Shown here piece by piece: positions 45,239 through 54,416 of a DNA stretch of 64,000 nucleotides. Origin of the DNA: CBDCYS01 sp965224215 (GTDB lineage: Bacteria; Acidobacteriota; Terriglobia; Bryobacterales; UBA6623); assembly GCA_965224215.1 (NCBI GenBank), contig CBDCYS010000051.1:183560-247559 (forward strand), given 5' to 3'. Position 1 is the first letter of the stretch; each line of letters begins with the position of its first letter. A program made the translations under genes and the position numbers. The notes under the pieces are model-generated. The model searched no databases, was not told the DNA's origin, and saw nothing but the letters and a program-made list of their open reading frames with translations.

Positions 45239-46582
45239 TTAGGTGGCTAGTGGGTCGACCATTTCTTCGATCTTGCCCTGGCTGTCGGCGAAGGAGTCGA
45301 GGCGCACTCCCACTTTGTCGAGCAGCGTCAAGTGGACATTGGCCAGCGGGGTCGGCTTCGCGTACTTGATGTGACGGCCTCCCTTGAGCTTGCCCGCTCC
45401 GCCCCCGGCGACAATAATCGGCAAGCCCGTGTGACTATGCACGTTGGGATTGCCCATACCGCTTCCATAGAGATAAAGCGAGTGGTCGAGCAGATTGCCG
45501 TTGCCCTCGGGCGTGGCCTTCAGTTTTTCGAGGAAATAGGCGAAAAGCGACACGTGGAACTGGTTGATCTTGGCGATCTTCGCAATCTTCTCCGGGTTGT
45601 TGCCATGGTGCGAGGTGGGGTGATGCGGGTCGGTCACTCCTGCCTCGGGATAGGTTCGCGTGCTCGCTTCGCGGGCAAGCTGGAAGGTGATCACGCGGGT
45701 CACATCGCCTTGCATCGCCAGCACTTGCAAATCGAACATCAGCCGTGCGTGATCGGCGTAGGAGGCGGGTACACCCACGGGGCGATCGAGATCGGGGAGC
45801 TCGTTGTCCGCCGTCTGTGCTTCGGCCTTCTGGATGCGGCGCTCGACTTCTCGAATGGTTTCCAGATACTGGCTGACTTTGTTGCGGTCATCCGCGCCAA
45901 GTTTATTCTGGAGGCGTGCGACGTCTTCGCTCACCCAATCCAAAAGGCTGGCCCTTCTGCGCAATGCGGCGCGGCGGTCTTCCGGACTGCCGCCCTCGCC
46001 GAACAGGCGTTCGAAAACGATGCGCGGGTGGGCCTCGGAGGGCAGCGGCGTTGTCGGGGACGACCACGACAGATTGTTCTGGTAAACGCAGGCATAGCCG
46101 TTGTCGCATTGGCCGACCGTCTGAAGCAGATCCATCGCCAACTCGAGTGATGGCAACTGCGTCTCCTGGCCAATTTGTTTGGCAGCGACCTGATCGACGG
46201 TCGTACCCAGGTGATAGTCGGTGCTTTCGGTCCACTTTGCCTTGGCGGCGCTGAGGAAGCCGGCGTTCGAGGTGGCATGCGTGCCGGGGTAGGAGTTTTT
46301 CAACTCCATATTGCTCAGGACCGTGACTTGATCCACCACGTTGGCGAGCGGGCTGAGGCTGGGTGAAAGTTCGCTCAGGTCCTTTTCGCTACGAGGAGTC
46401 CAGCGCGCGAGGTCCGATCCCATTGGTACGTAGATGAAGCCCAAGCGGCGCACTGGATTGGCCGCGGTCGAGGCCAGCGCGGACATGGCGGGAACCATGG
46501 CGTCGAGCAGCGGCAGCGCTAGAGACGCCTCGATGCCCCGCAGGAAAGTCCTTCTCGGCAGAGCCTTTTTGGTGATGATCAT
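45239..46582 (-). CDS. DUF1552 domain-containing protein
   Basis: 447 residues with a Tat-like start (KKALPRRTFLRGIEASLALP). Family landmarks: VRRLGFIYVPMGSDLARWTP, VTVLSNMELKNSYPGTHATS, NLSWSSPTTPLPSEAHPRIV and HHPTSHHGNNPEKIAKIAK. The function of DUF1552 is not established; the gene is always found next to DUF1592 proteins and may be part of the same periplasmic complex. It overlaps the stop of the DUF1592 gene by four bases, so the two are translationally coupled. Confidence 0.9.
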   Translation of the reverse strand: MIITKKALPRRTFLRGIEASLALPLLDAMVPAMSALASTAANPVRRLGFIYVPMGSDLARWTPRSEKDLSELSPSLSPLANVVDQVTVLSNMELKNSYPGTHATSNAGFLSAAKAKWTESTDYHLGTTVDQVAAKQIGQETQLPSLELAMDLLQTVGQCDNGYACVYQNNLSWSSPTTPLPSEAHPRIVFERLFGEGGSPEDRRAALRRRASLLDWVSEDVARLQNKLGADDRNKVSQYLETIREVERRIQKAEAQTADNELPDLDRPVGVPASYADHARLMFDLQVLAMQGDVTRVITFQLAREASTRTYPEAGVTDPHHPTSHHGNNPEKIAKIAKINQFHVSLFAYFLEKLKATPEGNGNLLDHSLYLYGSGMGNPNVHSHTGLPIIVAGGGAGKLKGGRHIKYAKPTPLANVHLTLLDKVGVRLDSFADSQGKIEEMVDPLAT

Positions 46583-49002
46583 CGTGACCTCCTCATCTGA
46601 AACGGTGTGCTAGCAGTGATTCCTAGGATAAGCGAAGATAGGCGGAAATCGTTGGCCCGCGCCTCGCGCACGACTTTGCGGATGGCCGGTGCGTCGTAGG
46701 GCTCGACTCCGCGGCCCAGCGCGAAAGTCAGCAGCTTCTCGGTAACGGTTCCGCTGAAAAGTTCTGGACGACGCAGCAAGGCTTTCTCGAGTCCGGCGAG
46801 ATCGGCGAACTTGCTGCCGTCGGGGAGCCCTCCGGAAGCGTCGATCGGCGCGATGCCGTCGGCGGTTCGCCAGCGGCCCACGGCGTCAAAATTTTCGAGT
46901 GGGTAGCCCACCGGGTCCATCAGGTTGTGGCAACCGGCGCAGGCGGGATTGTCGCGGTGCTCAGCCAATCGCTCACGGACCGAAAGATGCCCCCCGATCG
47001 TTTTTTCTTTCAGAGCGGGGACGCCCGCGGGTGGCGGTGGGGGCGGGATACCGAGAATATTTTCCAGCACCCACTTGCCGCGAATGACCGGCGAGGTCCG
47101 TGTCGCGTAGGAGGTCACCGTGAGAACGCTGCCGTGGCGCAATATGCCGCCCCGCAAGCTGTCTTTGCCAAGAGATACGCGCCGGAAACGGCTGCCGTAT
47201 ATATTCGGAATTCCGTAATGTTTGGCCAGGCGCTCGTTCAAGAACGTGTAGTCGGCCTTGAGCAAGTCGAGCACGCTTCGGTCCTCGCGCAGGATGCTTT
47301 CGAAGAACAGCTCGGTTTCCCGCCGGAAGGCTTGCCGCAGATTGTCATCGAAGTCTGGGAACAAACGCATGTCCGGTCGGATCGACGCCAGGTTGCGCAG
47401 GTAGAGCCATTGCGATGCGAAGTTGTTGACGAGGGAGCCGGAACGGGGATCGGCCAGCATTCGCTTGACTTGCTGTTCGAGCACCTCGGGTTTCTTGAGG
47501 GTGCCCGCTATCGCCGCATCGAGCAATTCATCATCAGGAATGCTGCTCCACAGGAAGAAGGAGAGCCGCGACGCCAACTCCACGTCGCTGAGGTCATAGG
47601 CCGAACCTGGCGCCGCGCCATCGGGGTCTCGTTCGACACGAAACAGGAAGCTCGGGCTCACCAGTACGGCCGACACAGCCATCTCAATTCCGGTATCGAA
47701 ATCTCCAGATGCGCCGGCCTGCTCGCGGGCATCGCGGTAGAACTTCAGCGGCCGTTCGAGATCCGCGTCGGTAACGGGCCGGCGATATGCGCGCCTCATC
47801 AGCGTCGAAAGGACGCGTTTCGCGCAACCTTCATCTTCCTTCGAATCAGCTGGGTTCGCACTGTCGGGCCGGCAGACAAAAATACGGCGGCGGCTGGGTG
47901 TGTCTCCGGCGCCCTGGGCAGCGTAGGGGCCGAGAATGGAGATCGAGTAAAGCGCCGGCTGGATGCGAGGATGCCGGTAGTAATTAAAGTGCGCTTGGTA
48001 GGGTTGCCGCGCGGTTTCGAGCAGTGCCGAGGGTTTCTTTAGAAACGCGACACTCAGCGTGTGCGGGCCGGCTTTCACCGCAACGCGGGCCTTCAAATGC
48101 CGATCCGCCGTGTGATGGTCCTCGCCTCGCGGCGGCGGCTTGATGGTGAATAGCCGCACCCTCTCCCGATCCAATAGCAGCTCTATTTCGTGGGGTTCTG
48201 TCAGGCCCTCGATGTGCTCATCGCGGTCGCGCGTGAGTCGAAGCTCGATGTCATACTCAGCGTCGAGTGGGAAAGTATAAGGAACCGCCGCGCCGCCGCG
48301 GGTGCCGAGCGGAAGCCCATCGAAGTGCTCTTCTTGCGTGAGATCGGGAGCGAGGCGAATTGTGTCGCCGCCCGGAGAACGGCTGGGCAGCCCGACGGCC
48401 AGGCGGCTGATCTTCTCGGCCGCGGAAATATAGCGATCTAATAATGTTGGGGAAAGGTCGCCGACAGTCACATTGTCGAAGCCGTGACTGGATTCATCCC
48501 CCGGCAACAGCGCGGAGACGTCGACGTCGAGCGCCAGCAGGTCACGGATCGCGTTTTGGTATTCGGTTCGGTTGAGCCGCCGGAAGGTATCGGTTCTGCC
48601 TGGGTTCGGATGGGCCGCGGCAGCGCTGTCGAGCGAGGCCTCCAGCGAGGCGATGACGGCGTCGTAGGTTGGCTCGTCGGGTCTGGGCATGCCGGCCGGC
48701 GGCATCTGACGGGCGCGAAGCCGGCGGACGACTTTTTCCCAAATGTCGGGGTGCTGGTCGATGGCGTCGGAGTTAATTGCGTCGAGAGCCAGCCCGGCTG
48801 TCTTGGCTGTTTTGTTGTGGCAGGCGACGCAGTATTGGTTGACGGCGGCGCGCTCGGGGAAGGCGATCTGCGGCAGCTCGCCGGCGGCTGGTTGCTGCGC
48901 CTTACACACGCCGAGGCACACACTAAAGGCGCACAGGACCGCCATCCAACAGCGCATCCAATGCACGCATCGACTCATGTGATTCAGCCCTCCAAAGACC
49001 AT
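46579..49002 (-). CDS. DUF1592-type multi-domain protein with two c-type haem motifs
   Basis: 807 residues; the likely start is the ATG at 49002, though the ATG at 48978 (MSRCVHWMRCWMAVLCAFSV) gives a better signal peptide. An N-terminal cytochrome-like segment has CVACHNKTAKTAGLALDAIN. The DUF1587 (RRLNRTEYQNAIRDLLALDV), DUF1595, DUF1592 (VELASRLSFFLWSSIPDDEL), DUF1588 (LRHGSVLTVTSYATRTSPV, then CAGCHNLMDPVGYPLENFDA) and DUF1585 (FTFALGRGVEPYDAP) domains follow in order. CVACH and CAGCH are two haem c attachment sites. It is a periplasmic protein of the planctomycete/acidobacterial type, function unknown, first gene of the DUF1552/ankyrin operon. Confidence 0.92.
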   Translation of the reverse strand: MVFGGLNHMSRCVHWMRCWMAVLCAFSVCLGVCKAQQPAAGELPQIAFPERAAVNQYCVACHNKTAKTAGLALDAINSDAIDQHPDIWEKVVRRLRARQMPPAGMPRPDEPTYDAVIASLEASLDSAAAAHPNPGRTDTFRRLNRTEYQNAIRDLLALDVDVSALLPGDESSHGFDNVTVGDLSPTLLDRYISAAEKISRLAVGLPSRSPGGDTIRLAPDLTQEEHFDGLPLGTRGGAAVPYTFPLDAEYDIELRLTRDRDEHIEGLTEPHEIELLLDRERVRLFTIKPPPRGEDHHTADRHLKARVAVKAGPHTLSVAFLKKPSALLETARQPYQAHFNYYRHPRIQPALYSISILGPYAAQGAGDTPSRRRIFVCRPDSANPADSKEDEGCAKRVLSTLMRRAYRRPVTDADLERPLKFYRDAREQAGASGDFDTGIEMAVSAVLVSPSFLFRVERDPDGAAPGSAYDLSDVELASRLSFFLWSSIPDDELLDAAIAGTLKKPEVLEQQVKRMLADPRSGSLVNNFASQWLYLRNLASIRPDMRLFPDFDDNLRQAFRRETELFFESILREDRSVLDLLKADYTFLNERLAKHYGIPNIYGSRFRRVSLGKDSLRGGILRHGSVLTVTSYATRTSPVIRGKWVLENILGIPPPPPPAGVPALKEKTIGGHLSVRERLAEHRDNPACAGCHNLMDPVGYPLENFDAVGRWRTADGIAPIDASGGLPDGSKFADLAGLEKALLRRPELFSGTVTEKLLTFALGRGVEPYDAPAIRKVVREARANDFRLSSLILGITASTPFQMRRSR

Positions 49003-49091
49003 TTACATGTTACCAGGATGAAACCGAAGGCGCACCTTAGGTTTCGGCGAAAAGGCGGGCATCAATACATCGAATTCTGAGCCGAATTAAA

Positions 49092-49870
49092 TCAGATGCT
49101 CACGCCCACCTGTTGGACGCTGATCCCACCGTTAACAGTTTTGAGCTCGAAGCTGGCGTCAGAGTCTCCTACGCGACCGTCGACATGCTTCGGGCCGCCC
49201 CACTTCCCGCCTTTGACCACCAACGGGAAATCCGTCTCGATGCCGCCGTTCACCGTATTGGCTTTGAACCTGCCGCCCGCCGAGGAAGGCAGATAAAGGT
49301 CAATGCCACCGTTCACCGTCGAGAATTCGTGAGTGCCGCTTTCGGGCGGCTCGCTATAGCGGACCTCGATGTTGCCGTTGACCGTGGATGCGGTGGCATC
49401 ACCTTCGGCCTGATCAATACGGACATTTCCGTTAACGGTTTTCGCCCGAACGGATCCCACGAGGTTGTCAATCTCCACCTGGCCGTTCACCGTCGTTATT
49501 TCCACCTCAGCGAGCTCGGGAACCCAAATCTCATAGTGCACTGAGGGGTCGCCCATGCCGAAAAAGCTCCACCGCTTGCGATGCCGCGTCTTTACACTAA
49601 CTCGACTGCCTTCCCCGGTGACCTCGATTTCGATTCGTTTCAAGAGCTTTTGGCTCGGCGCCCTCTTGCCCCCTTGATGCGGACCTCGTCGCGATCCCAT
49701 GTCTGGACCTGAACCGATCCATTGACGTTCTGCAGCGAGAATTCGCCGTCGAAATCAAGCTGGACCGTTTCGTCGAAGTCCTCGTGGACGCTGCCGGCAC
49801 GAACGTCGAACCCGCAGCCCCAGACGAAAAGTACGAGGCCGGCAGTCAGTATTGCGGCAACTCTCGACAT
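49092..49870 (-). pseudogene. DUF4097-like beta-helix lipoprotein with a frameshift
   Basis: The start at 49870 follows a GGAGGGAG site and gives a lipoprotein signal (AAILTAGLVLFVWGCGFDVR). The frame continues LDFDGEFSLQNVNGSVQVQT and WDRDEVRIKG, then ends at 49640 in ARGRRAKSS. The shifted frame carries the expected continuation KRAPSQKLLKRIEIEV and a repeated TVNG beta-helix (ITTVNGQVEIDN, AKTVNGNVRIDQ, ASTVNGNIEV, FSTVNGGIDLYL). The break lies in a G run (five G where six would keep the frame) at about 49674. Such proteins form adhesin-like beta-helices on the cell surface. Real mutation or homopolymer error cannot be decided. Confidence 0.8.
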
Positions 49871-50064
49871 GGCACTCCCTCCTCTTGCTATATTCCCTAC
49901 GAGTATTCCAAGCAAGTTGTTCCGTCTCTAAAACGTTGATGAGTAGAAAAAGTTAACAGTGGACCAGCCGAATAGCAGCAAGTTTGATTTTCAATCCATC
50001 GCCCCAAGCCCAGCACTAGCACCTTTTGTGCGAAGCCTGTGGTACGCACGCAGACGCATCTTCT

Positions 50065-50501
50065 ATGAGCAACGGATTCGAATCGATTGAGCACATCAGC
50101 CGCCCTGTGGAAGAGGTCTGGGCCGGCCTCACGGACTGGAAGCAGGCCCCTACATGGATGAACGGGATCGAAGAGATGCGCGGACCCGAACCAGAGGGCC
50201 CCGTCGAGGGCCAAACGGTCTTTTCCCGCGCCCGGGGAGCCGAGCGGCAGTCCACTATTGTCGTGTGGTCTCCTCCCCGGCGGCTGGTTTTGCGCTCGCA
50301 GCAGGGCGGCGTAAGCGCAACCATGAGTACACATGCGAGTCTGAAGGAGGCGGCACCCGCGTCACCTTACGCGCTCGCTGTGAGATGCGAGCGTTGGGTT
50401 GGCGCATCATCGGCCCGATCATTCGCTACTTAATGAAACGCTCGGACTCAGGGCAAATAGCTGCGCTGAAGAGGGTCATGGCGTCCTCCCTCGATCAATA
50501 A
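50065..50501 (+). pseudogene. SRPBCC-family protein with a frameshift
   Basis: From the ATG at 50065 the frame reads MSNGFESIEHISRPVEEVWA, then GLTDWKQAPTWMNGIEEMRG and VVWSPPRRLVLRSQQGGVSA. It breaks after SAT near 50316 into MSTHASLKEA. The shifted frame gives the family's expected EYTCESEGGGTRVTLRARC and the helix IIGPIIRYLMKRSDSGQIAA. One missing base explains it. The START-like fold binds hydrophobic ligands; no substrate is suggested. Repaired length about 145 residues. A base error is possible. Confidence 0.78.
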
Positions 50502-50521
50502 GTGGACAGGCGAGCCTCTCA

Positions 50522-51006
50522 ATGACTGAGCAGTCAATCCTTCGAATCTCATCCGTGGCCGAGGCCGCCAAAGTCCTCGACTATTTCAATGGTTTTCACG
50601 ACGGCTTCATGAAACGAATCAACATCATCTCAAGCGATGAAATTGATAAAGACCACGGTCAAAGCTGCAGCGGACTCTTTGAAGTCGAGATCGATTTCGC
50701 GCACTACGATTATCCATCCGGCGATGCACCATTTCACCCGCACAACCAAATCGTCCATGCGCGGTTCTCGAAGGTGCAGGATATCTTCTGCGATTTTCGC
50801 GAAGGATTTCTGGGAACACAATCATCAGCCTGTCGGTCGCGCCCGCGAACCGCCGAAAGGGCGGCGCCACATCCGCTGAGCCGTGCCTCGGCCTGCACCT
50901 AACGAGGCATTTCTATCTCGAAGAGTTCCGGCGTTTCGAGTTCAGAGAATCTCAGCTATTTACGTTCGCCGAGGCAACCTTTCAAGAAGAACTCCCCGGA
51001 GCCTAG
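50522..51006 (+). pseudogene. Conserved protein of unknown function (LDYFNGFHDGF type) with a frameshift
   Basis: The frame from the ATG at 50522 (MTEQSILRISSVAEAAKVLD) contains YFNGFHDGFMKRINIISSDE, a stretch I recognise from uncharacterised bacterial proteins but cannot name. It continues VEIDFAHYDYPSGDAPFHPH and FCDFREGFLG. At CTGGGA (50810-50815) it shifts to TQSSACRSRP and ends at 50902. The shifted frame reads NTIISLSVAPANRRKGGATS, HLTRHFYLEEFRRFEFRESQ and LFTFAEATFQEELPGA, stopping at 51004-51006. One missing G (three instead of four) restores about 161 residues. The gene follows the SRPBCC gene by 20 bases. Confidence 0.72.
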
Positions 51007-51051
51007 CAGCTCTTGGTAGAAGTGGGCGCGGGCGAAATGGGGGACTGCCAT

Positions 51052-51099
51052 CCGATTTTCGTTAGGCGAATCCCAACAAAAACGGACAACGAAAATCGG
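51052..51099. terminator. Strong inverted repeat between convergent genes
   Basis: A perfect 12-bp inverted repeat, CCGATTTTCGTT and AACGAAAATCGG, with a 24-base loop. It lies 45 bases after a plus-strand gene and 170 bases after a minus-strand gene, as expected for a shared terminator. It could also be the scar of a small mobile repeat. Confidence 0.45.
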
Positions 51100-51268
51100 T
51101 GGCTGTACCCTTTTTCGCGTAGAAGGACTTGCACCACGGGCTGCTAGCCCAGCCAAGCTGGCATGTCCCATCGTCTGACGATCGAAGCTTGCGAGAGGCC
51201 GGCGCTGGACCTCGAACGCCCTTGCCCCAGAGGCTCCTGCCCACCAGACCCCTACCCCCTCAACGCCC

Positions 51269-52314
51269 CTACTTCACCAGCGGCGTCACCACGATCGAGC
51301 GAAACGCAATCGGCCCGTGGTCGCCCTGTAGCGTAATGGGCCCCGGTTCCCTCTCATTCGAATCGGTGGCAATGGCGGTGAGCGCCTCGATCACCTGCTT
51401 GTCGATCGCTGTCTTTCCGTTGAGGACAATCGTCACGTCGCGTCCAATAAGAGTGATATCGAAAGTCTGCCAGGAATCGGCCGGCAAGCTGGCGTTCAAG
51501 CTGGGCTTGATCGTGCTGTAGACCGCGCCGTTGCCGTGGATGGACGCCGGCTGTCCGTGATCGTCGAGAATTTGCACTTCGTAGCGCGAGCGCAAGCCGA
51601 TTCCGCTATTGCTGTGAGGCGCAACGTTGTATTCCACGTGCAGCTTGAAATTCCAGAACTTTTCGTTCGAGACCAGCATGTCGCCATGATTCGAGTTGCG
51701 CAGAATCTTCTTGTCCACGCGCCACGTTTTCTCGCCACCAGGCGACTGCCCATGCCACGCGGATAGGTCCTTGCCATCGAACAGGACGACCGGCTTGCCC
51801 TCGCACCAGCTCCCGTCATCGCGATCGGCGACAGCCTCGGACGGCCGCCCCACCCACATGATCTCATCTTTGATCTCATCGCCGTCGCGCCGAGTCGTTC
51901 CGTGCAATCTATATCCACCGTGGGCTTTATCTCGGCTAACTTTATTTCCCCTACGAGGTCGGTCGCCCCGTGCAAGTCATCTTCCCCTCTCGGATCATCG
52001 TCAACGACGCGAACGCTTGTAGTCGCACGCAGCCAGCGCTTGCTGTCTTTGAGATACCGCTCACTGCGGAAGCTCAGCTCGCCGTCCACAATCGTCGCGT
52101 CGATTAGGGGTTGCGAACGGCCGGCCACCCCGCCCACGAAGCGGCCCGCGAGCTGGTCCGTTCCAGCCCCCGTGATGTGGAGCCAAAGCGCGCGAGCATG
52201 AGGAGGCTCGGCATCGATCACCCATTTGCCATTGAACTGCTCATCACCGGCGCACCCGCTCACCACCAGGCCGAGCGCCAATAACAAACAACGGACCATC
52301 ACAAAACGAACCAT
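51269..52314 (-). pseudogene. Lipoprotein with a 3-keto-disaccharide hydrolase (DUF1080) domain, frameshifted
   Basis: The start at 52314 follows AGGAGG and gives a lipoprotein signal (MVRCLLLALGLVVSGCAGDE). A first domain (FNGKWVIDAEPPHARALWLH, VGGVAGRSQPLIDATIVDGE) runs to IKPTVDI. At about 51935 the frame shifts; the other frame continues LHGTTRRDGDEIKDEIMWVG and then the DUF1080 domain, with VVLFDGKDLSAWHG, SNEKFWNFKLHVEYNVAPHS, NSGIGLRSRYEVQILDDHG and the end AFRSIVVTPLVK. One missing G (GTGGGA read as GTGGA) restores about 349 residues. DUF1080 proteins act on keto-sugars or as carbohydrate-binding folds in the periplasm. Confidence 0.8.
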
Positions 52315-52734
52315 CACGGAATCCTCCTGAGATCCCCGAAAGGGACCGAGGCTATTATCCCATCTCCCCTTCGCCCCACGTCCTCGATTTTCGGCAGTGG
52401 CCGGTGCTCTGAAGCGAAGGGCTAGCTGCTCGCACGTGCGGCTGCGACTGCTTTTGCAATCAGAGAGGCGGCAAAGTTCTCGAGCTCGAAACCCGCTCCG
52501 CCAGTCACGGAAAGCCAAAATAAACCGACGCCCCATTGTTTCAAACATTTACAGTCACCCGTGACCCCGAAATGAGCCAAGCGCAGGCAGGGCGTTTATA
52601 TGCACAATCCGCAACCTCTTTTGTTTCAACGTCTGTTGGAGGGCACAAAATTTTGGGCTGCCCGACGTTGCTCTAGGGACAAGCGTTCCAGGGTTGGGCT
52701 TCCGTCCACGCCACTGCGTCCCGCCACAACAGAG

Positions 52735-52754
52735 GCGCGGACGGCAGTCCGCGC
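52735..52754. repeat. Dispersed hairpin GCGCGGAC, copy 2
   Basis: A perfect 8-bp stem GCGCGGAC/GTCCGCGC with loop GGCA, the same stem as at 45190-45209. Confidence 0.5.
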
Positions 52755-52812
52755 TCAGCTCAGCGATTGTCGAAACCGAGTGTGCAAGGCGTCAAAACAT
52801 CAGTGCTGATCT

Positions 52813-52856
52813 CAGCCCAGCACTCCTGCCGACCCAGCCCAGCACTTCTGCCGACC
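52813..52856. repeat. 22-bp tandem repeat
   Basis: Two adjacent units, CAGCCCAGCACT followed by C or T and CTGCCGACC, differing at one base. It lies about 60 bases upstream of the secreted propeller-type gene. Confidence 0.6.
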
Positions 52857-52914
52857 CCGCAGCCAGACACAGTGCCGCCGACAGCTTCCTGCCGAGTGTT
52901 TCGCTAAGATATGA

Positions 52915-53979
52915 GTGACTGAAAGACCCCTCCCCGTGCGCCCGCCCCTAGCCATTGGCCTCTCTGTCCGTTCGAGTGTATCCGTCCTCCGCGCGCATCT
53001 TTTCGTTTTCCTCGCGTGCTGCCCGTTCATGTACTTGGCGCCGGGGGCTGAGAATCTCGCGATCTCCGAGGCGTCCGGCGTCGTGCGTTCCGGGGACGAC
53101 CTGCTCATCGTGGATGACGGCAAGCGTGGCGCCTACTTCCGTGTACCCATTCGCGGACAGAAGGGTCCGCTGATTCTGTTCGATCTCAGCTCGGTCGAAA
53201 GCGTTCAGCTCCCTTCTAATCTGGTTACCGACATGGAGTCGATTGAGGTGCTCGGTGATGGCAGGGTCGTCGTGCTCTCCGAGCGTTTGCGCGCACTGTT
53301 TGGTCCCGATGGCGTTGTTGCCAGCTACGATGCGCCGCTCGCCGAATTTGGCAAACGCGGACTGGAGGGCTTGGCGGTTCGTCCGATGCCTGACGGCACC
53401 TCCCGAGTTGCCGTTCTGTGGGAGGGTGGCTACCCCGATTATGAGGGCGTGCCAGCCCAGTTGCGGCGGAAAGTAGGGCGCCAGGCGATGAGGCCGATCG
53501 TGCTCATTCACACCCTCAGGCCTGGAGACGTTGACATACTCATCCGGTCGTCGAACTTCATCGAGTTGCGTGCTCCGCGACCCAAAGGAAGGGCGCCGGG
53601 CGGACAACGTTTTCGCGCTCCGGATCTAGTTTGGCACCGCGAAGCCAATGGGACCTGGGGCTTCATCGTCTTGATGAGCTCCTTCAACTCGAAAGGCGAG
53701 AGAAAATATCAATATCACTGGCTGCAGCGATTCACACGAAGCGGCAAACCGATCGGCCCCCCAATCGATATTGACCTCATCGCCCCACCTGAGTGGAACG
53801 GGACAAACTGGGAGGGGCTGGCCTGGTTCGAAGAAAATCAAAGCCTCGTTCTGGTCAACGAAAGTCATCCTAAACCCGCCGGCGTTGCCTTAGTGGTGCA
53901 GTTGCCAGACGACTGGAAGTTTCGAGAGTCTCCCCCGCCAAAGGCCACCCAAATTACTCGAGGGGATAGCCGGGATTAG
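52915..53979 (+). CDS. Secreted propeller-type protein (esterase-like phytase / SdiA-regulated type)
   Basis: 354 residues, GTG start. The N-terminal hydrophobic segment (LRAHLFVFLACCPFMYLAPG) is a signal peptide. Propeller landmarks recur: SEASGVVRSGDDLLIVDDGK, DMESIEVLGDGRVVVLSERL, GLEGLAVRPMPDGTSRVAVL and NWEGLAWFEENQSLVLVNES. The pattern of D/N-x-E-G-L/I motifs is that of the esterase-like activity of phytase family and of SdiA-regulated propellers. No active-site assignment is possible. It is monocistronic. Confidence 0.7.
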   Translation: MTERPLPVRPPLAIGLSVRSSVSVLRAHLFVFLACCPFMYLAPGAENLAISEASGVVRSGDDLLIVDDGKRGAYFRVPIRGQKGPLILFDLSSVESVQLPSNLVTDMESIEVLGDGRVVVLSERLRALFGPDGVVASYDAPLAEFGKRGLEGLAVRPMPDGTSRVAVLWEGGYPDYEGVPAQLRRKVGRQAMRPIVLIHTLRPGDVDILIRSSNFIELRAPRPKGRAPGGQRFRAPDLVWHREANGTWGFIVLMSSFNSKGERKYQYHWLQRFTRSGKPIGPPIDIDLIAPPEWNGTNWEGLAWFEENQSLVLVNESHPKPAGVALVVQLPDDWKFRESPPPKATQITRGDSRD

Positions 53980-54416
53980 AGCCGGCGAGGCGCAAGCCTT
54001 TGCTGATACCAAGGGCGGGCCTTCGCCGACACCGCCCGGCCGCATCGCATCCAGATTCAATTCCAGGAACTCTCACACTGCGAACCCTTCGAGCCTGCTA
54101 GTGTGGGTGACGCGGGGACGCAGCAATGGCAAAACAAACGCGTCGCAACAACAGCACGAGAAGAAACTTCCTCACCGGTTCAGCCGCGGGGCTGGCTGCG
54201 TCCTGCCTGACACCTGCAGCCGGAGCCGCCGATTCCAAACCCCCCAACATCGTCTTCCTCATGACCGACAACCAGCGCTGGAACATGCTCGGTTGCATGG
54301 GAAATGACATTATTCAGACGCCGAACATCGATCGGCTTTCCGAGCGCGGTGTGCGTTTCGACAACACTTTTTGCACGACGGCGATTTGCGCCGCCAGCCG
54401 GGCCAGTATCTTTACA

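Larger units (their letters stand above)
52315..52914. other. Intergenic region with repeats
   Basis: Six hundred bases without a supportable gene. It contains a dispersed hairpin at 52735-52754 and a 22-bp tandem repeat at 52813-52856. The short plus-strand frames between 52600 and 52918 are repeat-rich and not protein-like. Confidence 0.45.
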
